64,000 bases of DNA, taken from assembly GCA_035504095.1 (NCBI GenBank), contig DATJSN010000099.1, positions 13,282 through 77,281 of the forward strand. Reading direction: 5' to 3'. Positions 53,883 to 62,748 of this stretch are shown here, in pieces. A program made the translations under genes and the position numbers. The stretch's first letter is position 1. Each line of letters starts with the position of its first letter. Below the pieces are notes generated by a model. The model worked only from the letters and a program-made list of their open reading frames with translations. It searched no databases and was not told the origin of the DNA. The DNA is from DATJSN01 sp035504095 (lineage in GTDB: Bacteria; Planctomycetota; Phycisphaerae; WQYP01).

Positions 53883-55289
53883 CTACTGGGGATTCTGACC
53901 GGGCTGTGCCATCTGAACGAGGTTCGCTCCGTTGAGCGGTTGAATGTTGCTTACATCGCCCGGCATCATCATAACCTGCGTTCCATTATATCTCTTGGCC
54001 GGATCCTGTTGCATCAATACTTGCGCTTCATTCTGCATGGAATTCATTTGAGTTTCAAATTTTGCACGAACATCAGGGAATCGATTGATGGTTGCCTGAG
54101 CCTGGCTTATTGCCGATTGGTCGTCGGCAATCGCCTGATCATATGAACTTGTATCCACAAATGGATTATCACTTTCCGCGTCATATTCCGCATTCTCATC
54201 CTGATTAAGCTGCGACTGCAGCCCGGGCAAAGTATTAACCGCGTCATTATACGCCGACGTCGCCTGTTGAAGCTGTTGCACGACGTCGTCATAACTGGTT
54301 TGTAAGGCGAGTTTTTTCTGTTGAAACTGCTGCTCTTGAGCGTTCAATTGGTCCCTCTGGTCGGCAGTGATCCACGAAGCGGCAAAACGATAAAGCCCCT
54401 GTTGTGCCATGATCGTCTGCATCTGCTGATCGGCATTCGTAAACGACGCCTGCAGATTAATAAACAGTGGATTGGTTTGATCTCCCTGGTAATTAATCAG
54501 GGCTGAAGCAATGTTATCCAGCAGCATCCGGTTGCCTCCGCTGCGATTTATCGCCGATTGATATACCAGCAGAGCATGCGGCTGCAGATTGGTCCGATAC
54601 GATGCCACTGCCGAGTCATTAAGTGCTGCGACATTATTTGGATCCAGTGCCAGAGCCTTATTGAACTCGGTCAAGGCATTCTGGAACTCATTGAGGCGAA
54701 ATTCTGCTGCGCCCGCAACGATCATGGAATTTACATTGGTCGGATCGAGCATCTGTGCCGCCAGCGCCCCCGATTGTGCCTGCGTCATATCGCCTTTTTG
54801 ATACGCCCCAATCGCATCGCTGAGTTGCGACTGAGCCTGAACTTTCAATTTGTCTCGGTCCGCGGGGGTCATCCATTTGTCCGCGAATTTAATGTATCCT
54901 TGCGCCTGATATTGTTCGTACTGAGCCAGCGTGGCCCCGACGCTCTCGTTGTCAGGCGAATCGGGATATTGCTTCATATACGCCTGAATATCAGCAATAA
55001 TCGCTGGCAAATCGCTTTGCTGAGAAATCTCATACAACGTCGCCTGCCATTGATCACCCGCCGCCTGCTGTGTGGTCGGCGGCGCCCCCAGAACGACACT
55101 CACCACATCCGATACCGGCACTTTGAAAGCCTTTCCCTGATCCGGTTGAATGCGAAAGTTATTTCCCTCACGCATCAGTTGGCCCTGAATTACCCGCCCG
55201 TCTTTGAGCGTGATTGAGTCCGCAACGGCGGTTGCCGTGGCCAGACCAAGCACTAATGCCCCCAATATTGGAATTAGATTGTGTTTCAT
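53883..55289 (-). CDS. Tandem exported TPR/coiled-coil family, member 4 of 4
   Basis: A 468-residue exported protein, last in the row. Signal peptide LIPILGALVLGLATATAVA is followed by the family signature ADSITLKDGRVIQGQ and IQPDQGKAFKVPVSDVV. Then come two copies of the K-W motif (GYIKFADKWMTPADRD near residue 130; GLYRFAASWITADQRD near 310), a TPR segment (NEFQNALTEFNKALALDPNNVAALND), a conserved RMLLDNIASALINYQGD block and a Gln-rich coiled coil (about 325-415). The C-terminus MMMPGDVSNIQPL ends the family pattern and is the most divergent of the four. ATG 55289 has GAGTG upstream. I know no characterised homologue. Confidence 0.75.
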   Translation of the reverse strand: MKHNLIPILGALVLGLATATAVADSITLKDGRVIQGQLMREGNNFRIQPDQGKAFKVPVSDVVSVVLGAPPTTQQAAGDQWQATLYEISQQSDLPAIIADIQAYMKQYPDSPDNESVGATLAQYEQYQAQGYIKFADKWMTPADRDKLKVQAQSQLSDAIGAYQKGDMTQAQSGALAAQMLDPTNVNSMIVAGAAEFRLNEFQNALTEFNKALALDPNNVAALNDSAVASYRTNLQPHALLVYQSAINRSGGNRMLLDNIASALINYQGDQTNPLFINLQASFTNADQQMQTIMAQQGLYRFAASWITADQRDQLNAQEQQFQQKKLALQTSYDDVVQQLQQATSAYNDAVNTLPGLQSQLNQDENAEYDAESDNPFVDTSSYDQAIADDQSAISQAQATINRFPDVRAKFETQMNSMQNEAQVLMQQDPAKRYNGTQVMMMPGDVSNIQPLNGANLVQMAQPGQNPQ

Positions 55290-55417
55290 AGATATCACTC
55301 TATGCATTTTTATTGGCTCTTATCTACAAATCACAGTTTATTACGCCCAGGTTCTTTTTCAGTTACATTTCCCGGCATCAAACCGTTATACAATTATTCA
55401 GGAAATCACGGTGCTGA

Positions 55418-56842
55418 CTAATTCTCAACCGGCGGTTTGAGCACCTGGATCGGCAATCTCAATGGAGCGGGAGGCGGAACGTTTGTTAAATCACCCGGTA
55501 GCATCATGAGTTGGCTGCCGCTGAACGTCAGTGTCCATTGAGCTTGATTCAACCTGTTCATATCCTCCTGGGCATCATCTATTTGTGCCTGGTACTGTTC
55601 CGCCTGATCCTGTAACTGTCCTATCTGCTGCTGCAATTGAGATATCTGCTGGTTAGCGGCGTCAATGGCACACGAGTTATCAACCGATTGCGTCTGCGTG
55701 ATACTTCCATCCGGTCCAATTTGTATTTGATATTGATTCTCCTGAGCTTCAAGTTGCGAAATAGACTGTTCTACCTGCCTGATCTCTTGATTGGCGCTAT
55801 TAATCTCATTATTTATGCCCGCCACGGAGCTTTCAGCACTATTGTAATTAGACTGGTCAGTTTGTTTCTCCTGCTGAAACGATTGATATTCCGCATCCAC
55901 TCCTGCTTTCTCATCGCTGGTGGCCCATACCGCTTCGGCTCGATACAACCCCTGCTGTGCCATGACACCTTGCACTTGCCCATCGGCCGCGGCAAACGAC
56001 GCTTTGAGCATCGCATACGTCGTATTATTCTCATCGCCCTGATAAAGAATCAATGCCGATGCGATGTTGTCCAATAGCAGACGATTGCCGCTTGCCAGAT
56101 CCAAAGCCGCCTGATAGTCAATCAATGCGTGAAGTTGCAGAACGTTCTTAAACGATGCCGCCCCCGCATCATTAAGCGCAATGACATTCTTAGGATCGCT
56201 TTCCAGAATAGTGTTGAATTGCGCCAGTGCATCTTGAGGATCGTTCCGCGCAAAAAGTACCGCACCAATGATAATATGCGCATCGGTATTCGTCGCATCA
56301 ATCGCCAGCACCTGCTGAGCTTCGGATTGTGCTTGCGTCAGATTACCTCCGCGGTATTGTTTGACGGCATTGGAGATCATCGACGCAACCTGCGTTTGTG
56401 CAGCTTTGGCATCGGCCGGCGACATCCATTGATTTCCGAATTTGACATAACCTTGCGCCTGATCCAGTACATACTGCGCCAGAGTTGCCTGGGCGGTTTT
56501 GGCGTCGGGTGAATTCGCATTCTGCTGTAAATAGGCCTGAATGTCCTGAATAGCTTTTGATATATCCGTTTCCCGGGAAGACAGATACAAAGCATATTGC
56601 AATCGATCATCCGCGACCTGTTGAGGAGTTTCATCTGTACCTAAAACAACGCCCGCCAGGTCCGTTACAGGCACTTTGAAAGCCTTACCCTGGTCCGGCT
56701 GAATGCTGTAACTATCTCCCTCTCGCGTGAAATGCCCCTGAATGACCCGCCCGTCTTTAAGCGTAATGGTGTCCGCCGCAGCAGTTGCCGCGGCTAAAAC
56801 CAGCATCAATCCACCGATTAACGGAAGTAACTTCCGTTTCAT
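55418..56842 (-). CDS. Tandem exported TPR/coiled-coil family, member 3 of 4
   Basis: A 474-residue paralogue of its neighbours. Signal peptide LLPLIGGLMLVLAAATAAA, then ADTITLKDGRVIQGH and IQPDQGKAFKVPVTDL. The K-W motifs read GYVKFGNQWMSPADAK and GLYRAEAVWATSDEKA, the TPR segment NDPQDALAQFNTILESDPKNVIALND, then RLLLDNIASALILYQGD. The coiled coil (about 330-445) is rich in Gln/Asn and contains repeated QISQLQQQIGQLQDQAEQY-like heptads. The C-terminus is LPGDLTNVPPP. GGAG lies 8 bases before ATG 56842. The gap to the next gene is 128 bases. Confidence 0.75.
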   Translation of the reverse strand: MKRKLLPLIGGLMLVLAAATAAADTITLKDGRVIQGHFTREGDSYSIQPDQGKAFKVPVTDLAGVVLGTDETPQQVADDRLQYALYLSSRETDISKAIQDIQAYLQQNANSPDAKTAQATLAQYVLDQAQGYVKFGNQWMSPADAKAAQTQVASMISNAVKQYRGGNLTQAQSEAQQVLAIDATNTDAHIIIGAVLFARNDPQDALAQFNTILESDPKNVIALNDAGAASFKNVLQLHALIDYQAALDLASGNRLLLDNIASALILYQGDENNTTYAMLKASFAAADGQVQGVMAQQGLYRAEAVWATSDEKAGVDAEYQSFQQEKQTDQSNYNSAESSVAGINNEINSANQEIRQVEQSISQLEAQENQYQIQIGPDGSITQTQSVDNSCAIDAANQQISQLQQQIGQLQDQAEQYQAQIDDAQEDMNRLNQAQWTLTFSGSQLMMLPGDLTNVPPPAPLRLPIQVLKPPVEN

Positions 56843-56967
56843 GAAAATCACTCCGGGTTTTTGCAGGCTGATTGAATACTGACCACTTATACTTAATTAC
56901 GTACAGGCTTCTGTTTTTGTTACATTGTACATTGTTGGCTCATCATTCGACACTCTAAAACCCGTGT

Positions 56968-58425
56968 TTAATTTGCTGCCCCATTTCCGGCTTGCGGATT
57001 CAACACTTGCCCCGGCGAAGTCAAAGGCAACGGCGGCGGCACATTTTGCAAATCTCCCGGCAGCATCATCACTTGTATGCCGTTGTAGCCCAGTGCGTCT
57101 CCCTGCTGTATGAACTGCTGCGCCGCATCCTGAATATTTTTGACCTGTGCCTGATATTGAATCTGCTGCGTCCGAAGCTGCACCTGCAATTGTTGTGCCT
57201 GGTTTAACTCCGAAAGATATTGATTCAGCAACGCCACGTTGCCCCCCGTATTATCGTAATACCATCCATAGGGTCCGAAATAATAATTATAATTCTGGCC
57301 GTTATTGATCTGAGACTGCAGTGATGTGACAGATTCATTCAGAAGGCTTATCTGCCGATTGACGATGCCCAGTTGCTCGTCAATTCCCTGCAATACCACC
57401 AGCGCGATATCGTAGTTGGCCTGCAAAGTGGTTTTCTCCTGTTTATATGCCTCGCTTTTTGCCTCGAGTTGACTTTTTTGCTCGGCGCTTACCCATGAGC
57501 CGCCGAATCGATATAGCCCCTGTTGCGACATGATGGCCTGCATTTGCTGATCGGCGCCGTTGAACGAATTGAGCAGATTTTTATATAAAAACCCCGATGT
57601 ATCACCCTGAAAATCGTTCAATGCTGCAGCCACATTATCCAGAAGCATTCGGTTGCCGCTCGCCAGGTTTAGCGCCGTCTGATAGCACGCCAGTGCCCGC
57701 GGTTGAAACTGCACATTCACCGCGAATGATGTGACTGCCGCGTCATTAAGCGCAATCACGTTTTGAGGATCACTCTTGAGTACTTTGTTAAACCATGTCA
57801 GGGCGTCCTGCTGACGGCCCAGACTGTATTCCGACACACCGGCCAGGATCATCGCGTCCATGTTGTCCGGATCAATGGCCAGGATCTTCTGCGCCTGATC
57901 CATTGCCTGAACCGGTGCACTGGTATGGATCGATTGTATCGCCCCATCCACCAGGGTTTGAACCTGATTTGCCAGATCCCCGCGTTCAACAGGCGTCACC
58001 CATTTATCCCCGAATTTAACATATCCATCAGTCTGGTATTTCTGAAATTGACTCAGCAGCGCCGCTGCATCTTTGGCATTCGGTGAATCGGGATATTTCT
58101 GCAGATAGTCTTGAATAGAACTGATAATCGTCGCCAGGTTCGTCTGTTGCGAGATGATAAATTGCGTATATTCCCATTGATCAACCGCTATTTGCTGCGG
58201 ATCCTTTGGCGCTCCCATGGCTATCTTTACGATATCCGATGTGGGAATCGAAAAACTCGCCCCCTCGTCCGGCTGAACCAGAAAAAGTCCGCTCGGCTGC
58301 CTTGTCAATTGCCCCTGGATAACCCGCCCGTCCTGAAGAGTAATCGTCTCTGCGCAGACAACGTAGGCCGATGAGGCAAATATCAACCAACAAATCACAA
58401 ATATCCAAAACAAATCACGGTTCAT
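56968..58425 (-). CDS. Tandem exported TPR/coiled-coil family, member 2 of 4
   Basis: A 485-residue paralogue. The signal region is LFWIFVICWLIFASSAYVVCA, followed by AETITLQDGRVIQGQ and VQPDEGASFSIPTSDI. K-W motifs: GYVKFGDKWVTPVERG and GLYRFGGSWVSAEQKS. TPR segment GRQQDALTWFNKVLKSDPQNVIALND, then RMLLDNVAAALNDFQGD. The coiled-coil part carries a Tyr/Gly-rich insert (YNYYFGPYGWYYDNTGGN) missing from the others. C-terminus LPGDLQNVPPPLPL. The frame is open to 58500, overlapping the upstream gene; GGGGA before ATG 58425 sets the start, 13 bases past the previous stop. Confidence 0.75.
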   Translation of the reverse strand: MNRDLFWIFVICWLIFASSAYVVCAETITLQDGRVIQGQLTRQPSGLFLVQPDEGASFSIPTSDIVKIAMGAPKDPQQIAVDQWEYTQFIISQQTNLATIISSIQDYLQKYPDSPNAKDAAALLSQFQKYQTDGYVKFGDKWVTPVERGDLANQVQTLVDGAIQSIHTSAPVQAMDQAQKILAIDPDNMDAMILAGVSEYSLGRQQDALTWFNKVLKSDPQNVIALNDAAVTSFAVNVQFQPRALACYQTALNLASGNRMLLDNVAAALNDFQGDTSGFLYKNLLNSFNGADQQMQAIMSQQGLYRFGGSWVSAEQKSQLEAKSEAYKQEKTTLQANYDIALVVLQGIDEQLGIVNRQISLLNESVTSLQSQINNGQNYNYYFGPYGWYYDNTGGNVALLNQYLSELNQAQQLQVQLRTQQIQYQAQVKNIQDAAQQFIQQGDALGYNGIQVMMLPGDLQNVPPPLPLTSPGQVLNPQAGNGAAN

Positions 58426-58438
58426 CAAAACATCCCCG

Positions 58439-59863
58439 TTAATTCGCCGCTGGGCTCTGCGTATTAGCCAACAAACTCGCGGGCAATGGCGGCGGAACAT
58501 TTGTTAAATCTCCAGGCAACATCATAATTTGTTCGCCGCTCAGACCACCGGATGCTTCCGACTGCATAAGGCGCTGAGCGGCTACCTGAATGGACTGGAT
58601 TTGCGTCTGACATTGAACTTTTTGTGTTTGAAGTTGTTGTTGTTGCTGTTGAAGTATGGCCAATTGCTGCGTATCCTGGCTAACCAGCGCCTGGTTGTTG
58701 GCCGTGGTTACCCAGGCCCCCCCGGTCGCTCCGCCGACATAAGTCGGCTGTGAAAGCTGTTGAATCTGCTGCTGCAATTGACTGATCTGCGTACTGAGAT
58801 TACTGAGTTGATTATTGATACCCTGAAGACTATTCAGGGCAGCGTCATAACTGGCTTGCAAAGCCTGCTTTTGCGTATTAAACACTTCTTGTTGAGCATC
58901 CAGTTGTTTTTTTTGAGCACTGCTGACCCACACCGCCCCGGACCGATATAACCCCTGCTTGGCCATGATGATCTGCATTTGCTGATCTGCGATGGCAAAT
59001 GATTTGGAAAGGTTGGTATATAGAATAGTTTGTGTATCCCCTTGATAGCTTTGCAGGGCCGCCGCGATATTGTCCAGTAGCAGTCGGTTGCCGGCCGCCT
59101 GGTTCAGCGCGGTTTGATATTGTCCCAATGCCCGCGGCTGAGTGTTGACATTAAGCTGGTAATAAACAATTGCCGCATCATTGAGCGCGATGACATTGTT
59201 TGGATCTTTTTGCAACACCGTGTTGAACTGGATTAGCGCGTTTTGCAGATTATTCTGACGGAATTGTACAACGCCGATGATGATCAGCGCATCGGCGTAC
59301 CCGTGATCGGCGGCCAGTACTTTTTGGGCCTCGGTTTGCGACTGTATCAGCTCGCCGGAACGGAATTGTTTAACCGCGTCAACGATCATCGCATCCAACT
59401 GTTTCTGCATGGCTTCGGCGTCAGTCGAAGACATCCATTTGCCCCCGAATTTGACATAGCCCTGCGCCTCATCCAGGACATATTCTGACAATATCTTCTG
59501 GGCGTCGGAAAGATTGGGTGATTGAGGGTATTGTTTGATGTAGCCCTGAAGCATGGTGACGATTTGTCCAAGGTCATTTTGCTGGGGTATCTGGCTCTGG
59601 AGATATTGCCATTGATCGATCGCATCCTGCTGTGGGTTTGTCGGCCCGGATAATGAAATGCTTACTACGTCCGAAACCGGCACGGTGAATGCACTGCCCT
59701 GATCCGGTTGAATGAGAAAATCGTCTCCCTGCCGCGTAAGCTGGCCTTGAATAACTCGGCCATCCTGAAGGGTAATTGTTTCCGCACCGGCGATGTCGGC
59801 AGTCAGGAAGAATAATACGCCGGCCAGTAAAGCCGCTAATGGCAGAATCCAATTCCGCCTCAT
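58439..59863 (-). CDS. Tandem exported TPR/coiled-coil family, member 1 of 4
   Basis: A 474-residue protein, first in transcription order. Signal peptide ILPLAALLAGVLFFLTADIAG is followed by AETITLQDGRVIQGQ and IQPDQGSAFTVPVSDVV. K-W motifs: GYVKFGGKWMSSTDAE and GLYRSGAVWVSSAQKK. TPR segment NNLQNALIQFNTVLQKDPNNVIALND, then RLLLDNIAAALQSYQGD. A Gln-rich coiled coil (QQQQQQLQTQKVQCQ) follows, and the C-terminus is MMLPGDLTNVPPPLP. GGAG lies eight bases before the ATG. queF lies 127 bases upstream in the same direction, so the start of this row may have its own promoter. Confidence 0.76.
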   Translation of the reverse strand: MRRNWILPLAALLAGVLFFLTADIAGAETITLQDGRVIQGQLTRQGDDFLIQPDQGSAFTVPVSDVVSISLSGPTNPQQDAIDQWQYLQSQIPQQNDLGQIVTMLQGYIKQYPQSPNLSDAQKILSEYVLDEAQGYVKFGGKWMSSTDAEAMQKQLDAMIVDAVKQFRSGELIQSQTEAQKVLAADHGYADALIIIGVVQFRQNNLQNALIQFNTVLQKDPNNVIALNDAAIVYYQLNVNTQPRALGQYQTALNQAAGNRLLLDNIAAALQSYQGDTQTILYTNLSKSFAIADQQMQIIMAKQGLYRSGAVWVSSAQKKQLDAQQEVFNTQKQALQASYDAALNSLQGINNQLSNLSTQISQLQQQIQQLSQPTYVGGATGGAWVTTANNQALVSQDTQQLAILQQQQQQLQTQKVQCQTQIQSIQVAAQRLMQSEASGGLSGEQIMMLPGDLTNVPPPLPASLLANTQSPAAN

Positions 59864-59990
59864 GCATATTTCTCCAAAACTCTCGTGCAGGCTGCTGTAT
59901 CTATTCTAACATCTCTTGAGCCAGGCAAATACCTTCTCTTTTTTTACTTTTCCTCAATCTATCCCCTGTTACCCATGCCCTGTCCCCTAA

Positions 59991-60353
59991 TCAGGGGTAA
60001 CTGCACCTCACCACCGATCTTAATCCACCACGCGGCGTCCACTCGCTGATCACGCTCATCCGCCGGGGTTTAAGTATCCGGACAAGGTCATTGAGAATAA
60101 GGTTAGTAATGTCCTCATAAAATATCCCCCGATTGCGAAAGCTTTGCAGATAGAACTTTAAACTCTTCAATTCCACACACTTTTCTTCCGGAACATAAAC
60201 CAGCCTGATGATGCCAAAGTCCGGTTGACCGGTAATCGGACATACTGAGGTAAATTCCGGAGCAATGTGTTCAATCTCATAGTCCCTGTCTGGATGAGGA
60301 TTAGGAAATGTTTTTAGCAATTTATCGGATGCAGTTTTACCTTTATCTGGCAT
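59991..60353 (-). CDS. queF: NADPH-dependent preQ0 reductase
   Basis: A 120-residue QueF of the short, single-domain (YkvM) type, reducing 7-cyano-7-deazaguanine (preQ0) to preQ1 in queuosine synthesis. The nucleophilic Cys-38 lies in TSVCPITGQPDFG, and ELKSLKFYLQSFRNRGIFYED is the QueF signature. AGGAG lies six bases before the ATG. It is the third gene of a queC-queE-queF run with a 24-base gap to queE. Confidence 0.95.
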   Translation of the reverse strand: MPDKGKTASDKLLKTFPNPHPDRDYEIEHIAPEFTSVCPITGQPDFGIIRLVYVPEEKCVELKSLKFYLQSFRNRGIFYEDITNLILNDLVRILKPRRMSVISEWTPRGGLRSVVRCSYP

Positions 60354-60377
60354 AATTAACTCCTAAGTTTTTTTTAA

Positions 60378-61073
60378 TCACGTTCCCGGCGTGTTTCCGT
60401 AAAGCCATATCTGCAGTCGCGGGCCAAAACGAAAACCGCGCTCTTTGCAAATTTGAACCACCCATTTGCCTCGTTGGCGTAATTGCTGGTCTTCAATACC
60501 TTCAGGCATCAGCACCACGTCATCGGGATTCACTTTCCCAATCAACTTCAGCACGTCATCTATTTCAACCAAATCTTCTGGCGAACTGACAACAAATTTC
60601 CATTGAATAGACCTGATCTTTCGGCTTGAAGCAAATTTCCTGAGTACCTGCGGCTGTAAACGCAGTTCTTCGTGCTGTTTGGCGTATTTGCCGCCTTCAC
60701 GATCCGTTGGCGTGGAATTGGATAGCTTCGGGCTTATGCTCGCCAGATCGATTGGGACTTCCTGCCAAACTGTGCCTGCCGTCTCCACGGTAACAAATTT
60801 TCCCAACCTTCGGAGTTGCTTGGCGAGTTCCTGCAATTCCTGCTGAATCATCGGTTCGCCGCCGGTAATTACAACGTGTTTTGTGTCATCCTGCTGCACT
60901 TTGGCCAGAATCTCATCCACATTCATATTGTCGCCACGCGGAGTCCAGGAGGCATAAGGTGTGTCGCACCACGTGCAGCGCAAATTGCAGCCGCTGGTGC
61001 GAATAAATATCGACGGCGTACCGGTGAATTTCCCTTCACCCTGAATGCTGTTAAAAATTTCAGCAATCTTCAT
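60378..61073 (-). CDS. queE: 7-carboxy-7-deazaguanine synthase (radical SAM)
   Basis: A 231-residue radical-SAM enzyme that contracts 6-carboxytetrahydropterin to 7-carboxy-7-deazaguanine. The cluster-binding motif is Cys-29, Cys-33, Cys-36 (SGCNLRCTWC), with IQGEGKFTGTPSIFIR before it, VVITGGEPM as the SAM GGE motif, and VETAGT later. The frame opens at 61181, but ATG 61073 gives the typical MKIAEIFNSIQGEG start and overlaps the end of queC by 14 bases, suggesting translational coupling. The substrate-making enzyme QueD is not in the window. Confidence 0.93.
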   Translation of the reverse strand: MKIAEIFNSIQGEGKFTGTPSIFIRTSGCNLRCTWCDTPYASWTPRGDNMNVDEILAKVQQDDTKHVVITGGEPMIQQELQELAKQLRRLGKFVTVETAGTVWQEVPIDLASISPKLSNSTPTDREGGKYAKQHEELRLQPQVLRKFASSRKIRSIQWKFVVSSPEDLVEIDDVLKLIGKVNPDDVVLMPEGIEDQQLRQRGKWVVQICKERGFRFGPRLQIWLYGNTPGT

Positions 61074-61770
61074 TTTTCTTTGTCCCAGAGTATTTGAGTG
61101 GGTCTTTTTTCCCGATGGCTTCAAACGCCGCCAGGCGCAAACTGCAGGCGTCGCAACGTCCGCAACTAAGCCCATCGCCATTCGGATCGTAACAGGAAAA
61201 CGTCAGCGAATAATCAACACCCAAGTCTAACCCCACCTGAATAATCTGGCTCTTTTTTTTATCAATCAAAGGCGTATGAATTATGAACTTTCCTTTTTGC
61301 TCCACTGAGGCCCGCGTGGCCAGATTCGCCATGCGTTCAAACGCCGCAATATATTCAGGACGGCAATCCGGATAGCCCGAATAATCCAATGCATTAACAC
61401 CGATGAAAATGTCAAAAGATTCCAGCGTTTCGGCCCACGCCAGCGCACAGGATAAAAAGACCGTATTCCGCGCCGGCACGTATGTCACCGGTATGCCATG
61501 GCCGATTTGTTGAGCATCGCGGTCTTTAGGTACATCAATCGATGCAGTCAACGCCGAACCGCCGAATTCACGCAGGTTCAATTTGAGCACCACATGTTTT
61601 TGTACGCCAATATTCTTTGCGACCTCTCGAGCGGCGTTTAATTCCTGCTTATGCCGCTGACCGTAATCGAAACTGAGCGCAAAGCATTGAAATTTTTTGC
61701 TTTTGGCCACCGCCAGCACAGTTGCCGAATCCAATCCCCCGCTCAGCAGCACCACGGCCTTGGATGACAT
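61060..61770 (-). CDS. queC: 7-cyano-7-deazaguanine synthase
   Basis: A 236-residue QueC, the ATP-dependent enzyme that converts carboxydeazaguanine to preQ0. The PP-loop is LLSGGLDSATVLA (residues 8-20), SFDYGQRHKQEL follows, YVPARNTVFLSCALAWAE is the family core, and the zinc site is CGRCDAC near the C-terminus. GGAG lies five bases before the ATG at 61770. It is the first gene of the queC-queE-queF run. Confidence 0.95.
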   Translation of the reverse strand: MSSKAVVLLSGGLDSATVLAVAKSKKFQCFALSFDYGQRHKQELNAAREVAKNIGVQKHVVLKLNLREFGGSALTASIDVPKDRDAQQIGHGIPVTYVPARNTVFLSCALAWAETLESFDIFIGVNALDYSGYPDCRPEYIAAFERMANLATRASVEQKGKFIIHTPLIDKKKSQIIQVGLDLGVDYSLTFSCYDPNGDGLSCGRCDACSLRLAAFEAIGKKDPLKYSGTKKNEDC

Positions 61771-61888
61771 GGCTTCTCCAAAAAGTAATTATCGCTCAAT
61801 TTAGTTTAACGTCCTGAAGGTGCGGCGGCTGCGCTGCGTGATATACAACGTTTATCGCGTCAAATCCACAGAATAACAGGGTGGATTT

Positions 61889-62473
61889 TTATCGTTGAGG
61901 CATGGTCAGGGAAAAAATATGGCCCCCATTTCTTTCTTTACGGGCCAAAGCTCGCTCAATGATTAAATGGTAGGACATTTTATCCATGGTTTTGCTTGCT
62001 TGTCTGGCCATTACTTTTTCCGACTTTTCCCGCGCCTCTACCTCGAATGGCGATCGGCCGAATCCGTAATCCAGGCAAGCTGTGACATATTCCTTGATGA
62101 AATTCTGAATGTCGCCCAGTCGTTCAAATTGTGCCACGTGCACCAGATCGTGCAGCAGACGAAGCTCTTTGCCGACTACATCGCTATGTATAAAAATTCC
62201 ATAGCGAAAGGCTATTCCCATAACATCTTCGTCTGCAATCCCCGCCTGGCGCACCAATTCCGCGAGTTCTTTGGCCGGAATTGGAATTTCATCGGCAATC
62301 ATGTATCGCACCCGTTCCGGGTGCACAACGCCTAGTTCAACCGCATCGGATATTTCAGAACTGGACAAAGGACGTCCGTGCGCAAGTACGATCTGTTCCA
62401 TCTGATCCACCCACGCGACCATGGAAGGCATAATGATCTGCAATAAACTTTTAAGAACAGGGACCTGAATCAT
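61889..62473 (-). CDS. Putative zincin-like protein (HxxxH plus Glu)
   Basis: A 194-residue soluble protein I cannot assign to a named family. Residues about 107-113 read LHDLVHVAQF, an HDLVH motif followed by Gln, and about 30 residues later SPFEVEAREKS supplies a conserved-looking Glu; this H-x-x-x-H...E layout resembles the DUF4157-type zincin-like domains (inference). The N-terminal half is helical. There is no signal peptide. GGAGAG lies nine bases before the ATG at 62473. It is 118 bases upstream of queC in the same direction and downstream of the small protein at 62521-62748. Confidence 0.6.
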   Translation of the reverse strand: MIQVPVLKSLLQIIMPSMVAWVDQMEQIVLAHGRPLSSSEISDAVELGVVHPERVRYMIADEIPIPAKELAELVRQAGIADEDVMGIAFRYGIFIHSDVVGKELRLLHDLVHVAQFERLGDIQNFIKEYVTACLDYGFGRSPFEVEAREKSEKVMARQASKTMDKMSYHLIIERALARKERNGGHIFSLTMPQR

Positions 62474-62520
62474 TGTCTTATCTCTCCAAACTCCGCGTAT
62501 TGCCGACTTTGACCCTAAAT

Positions 62521-62748
62521 TTATTTAAATTCTTTGAAGCCTTGCTTTGCATTCATTGGATAAAACATTGGATTGGGTTTTGAATCGGTGGCTTTAATCC
62601 CTCGAATCATGGCGTCGCATCGTATCCGGGCATGAAGGCGGCGATGCAGAATTCTTGCCAGTTCATGACCATTCGGATGCGAACGCAGCGTGGTGGAAAG
62701 CTGCCTTATGGGGTCATTGGGATGGTATTCGGTTATAGCGTCACTCAT
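62521..62748 (-). CDS. Small protein of unknown function
   Basis: A 75-residue protein with a strong ribosome binding site (GGGAGA six bases before ATG). It is basic and rich in His/Arg in the middle (GHELARILHRRLHARIRC). I recognise no family. It precedes the zincin-like gene by 47 bases in the same direction, so both may be cotranscribed. Being short, it rests mainly on its ribosome binding site. Confidence 0.5.
   Translation of the reverse strand: MSDAITEYHPNDPIRQLSTTLRSHPNGHELARILHRRLHARIRCDAMIRGIKATDSKPNPMFYPMNAKQGFKEFK

Noticed and set aside
54558..55217. 219-codon plus-strand ORF opposite a tandem TPR gene
   Set aside because: Shadow of a member of a four-copy paralogous family, whose conservation fixes the minus strand as coding.
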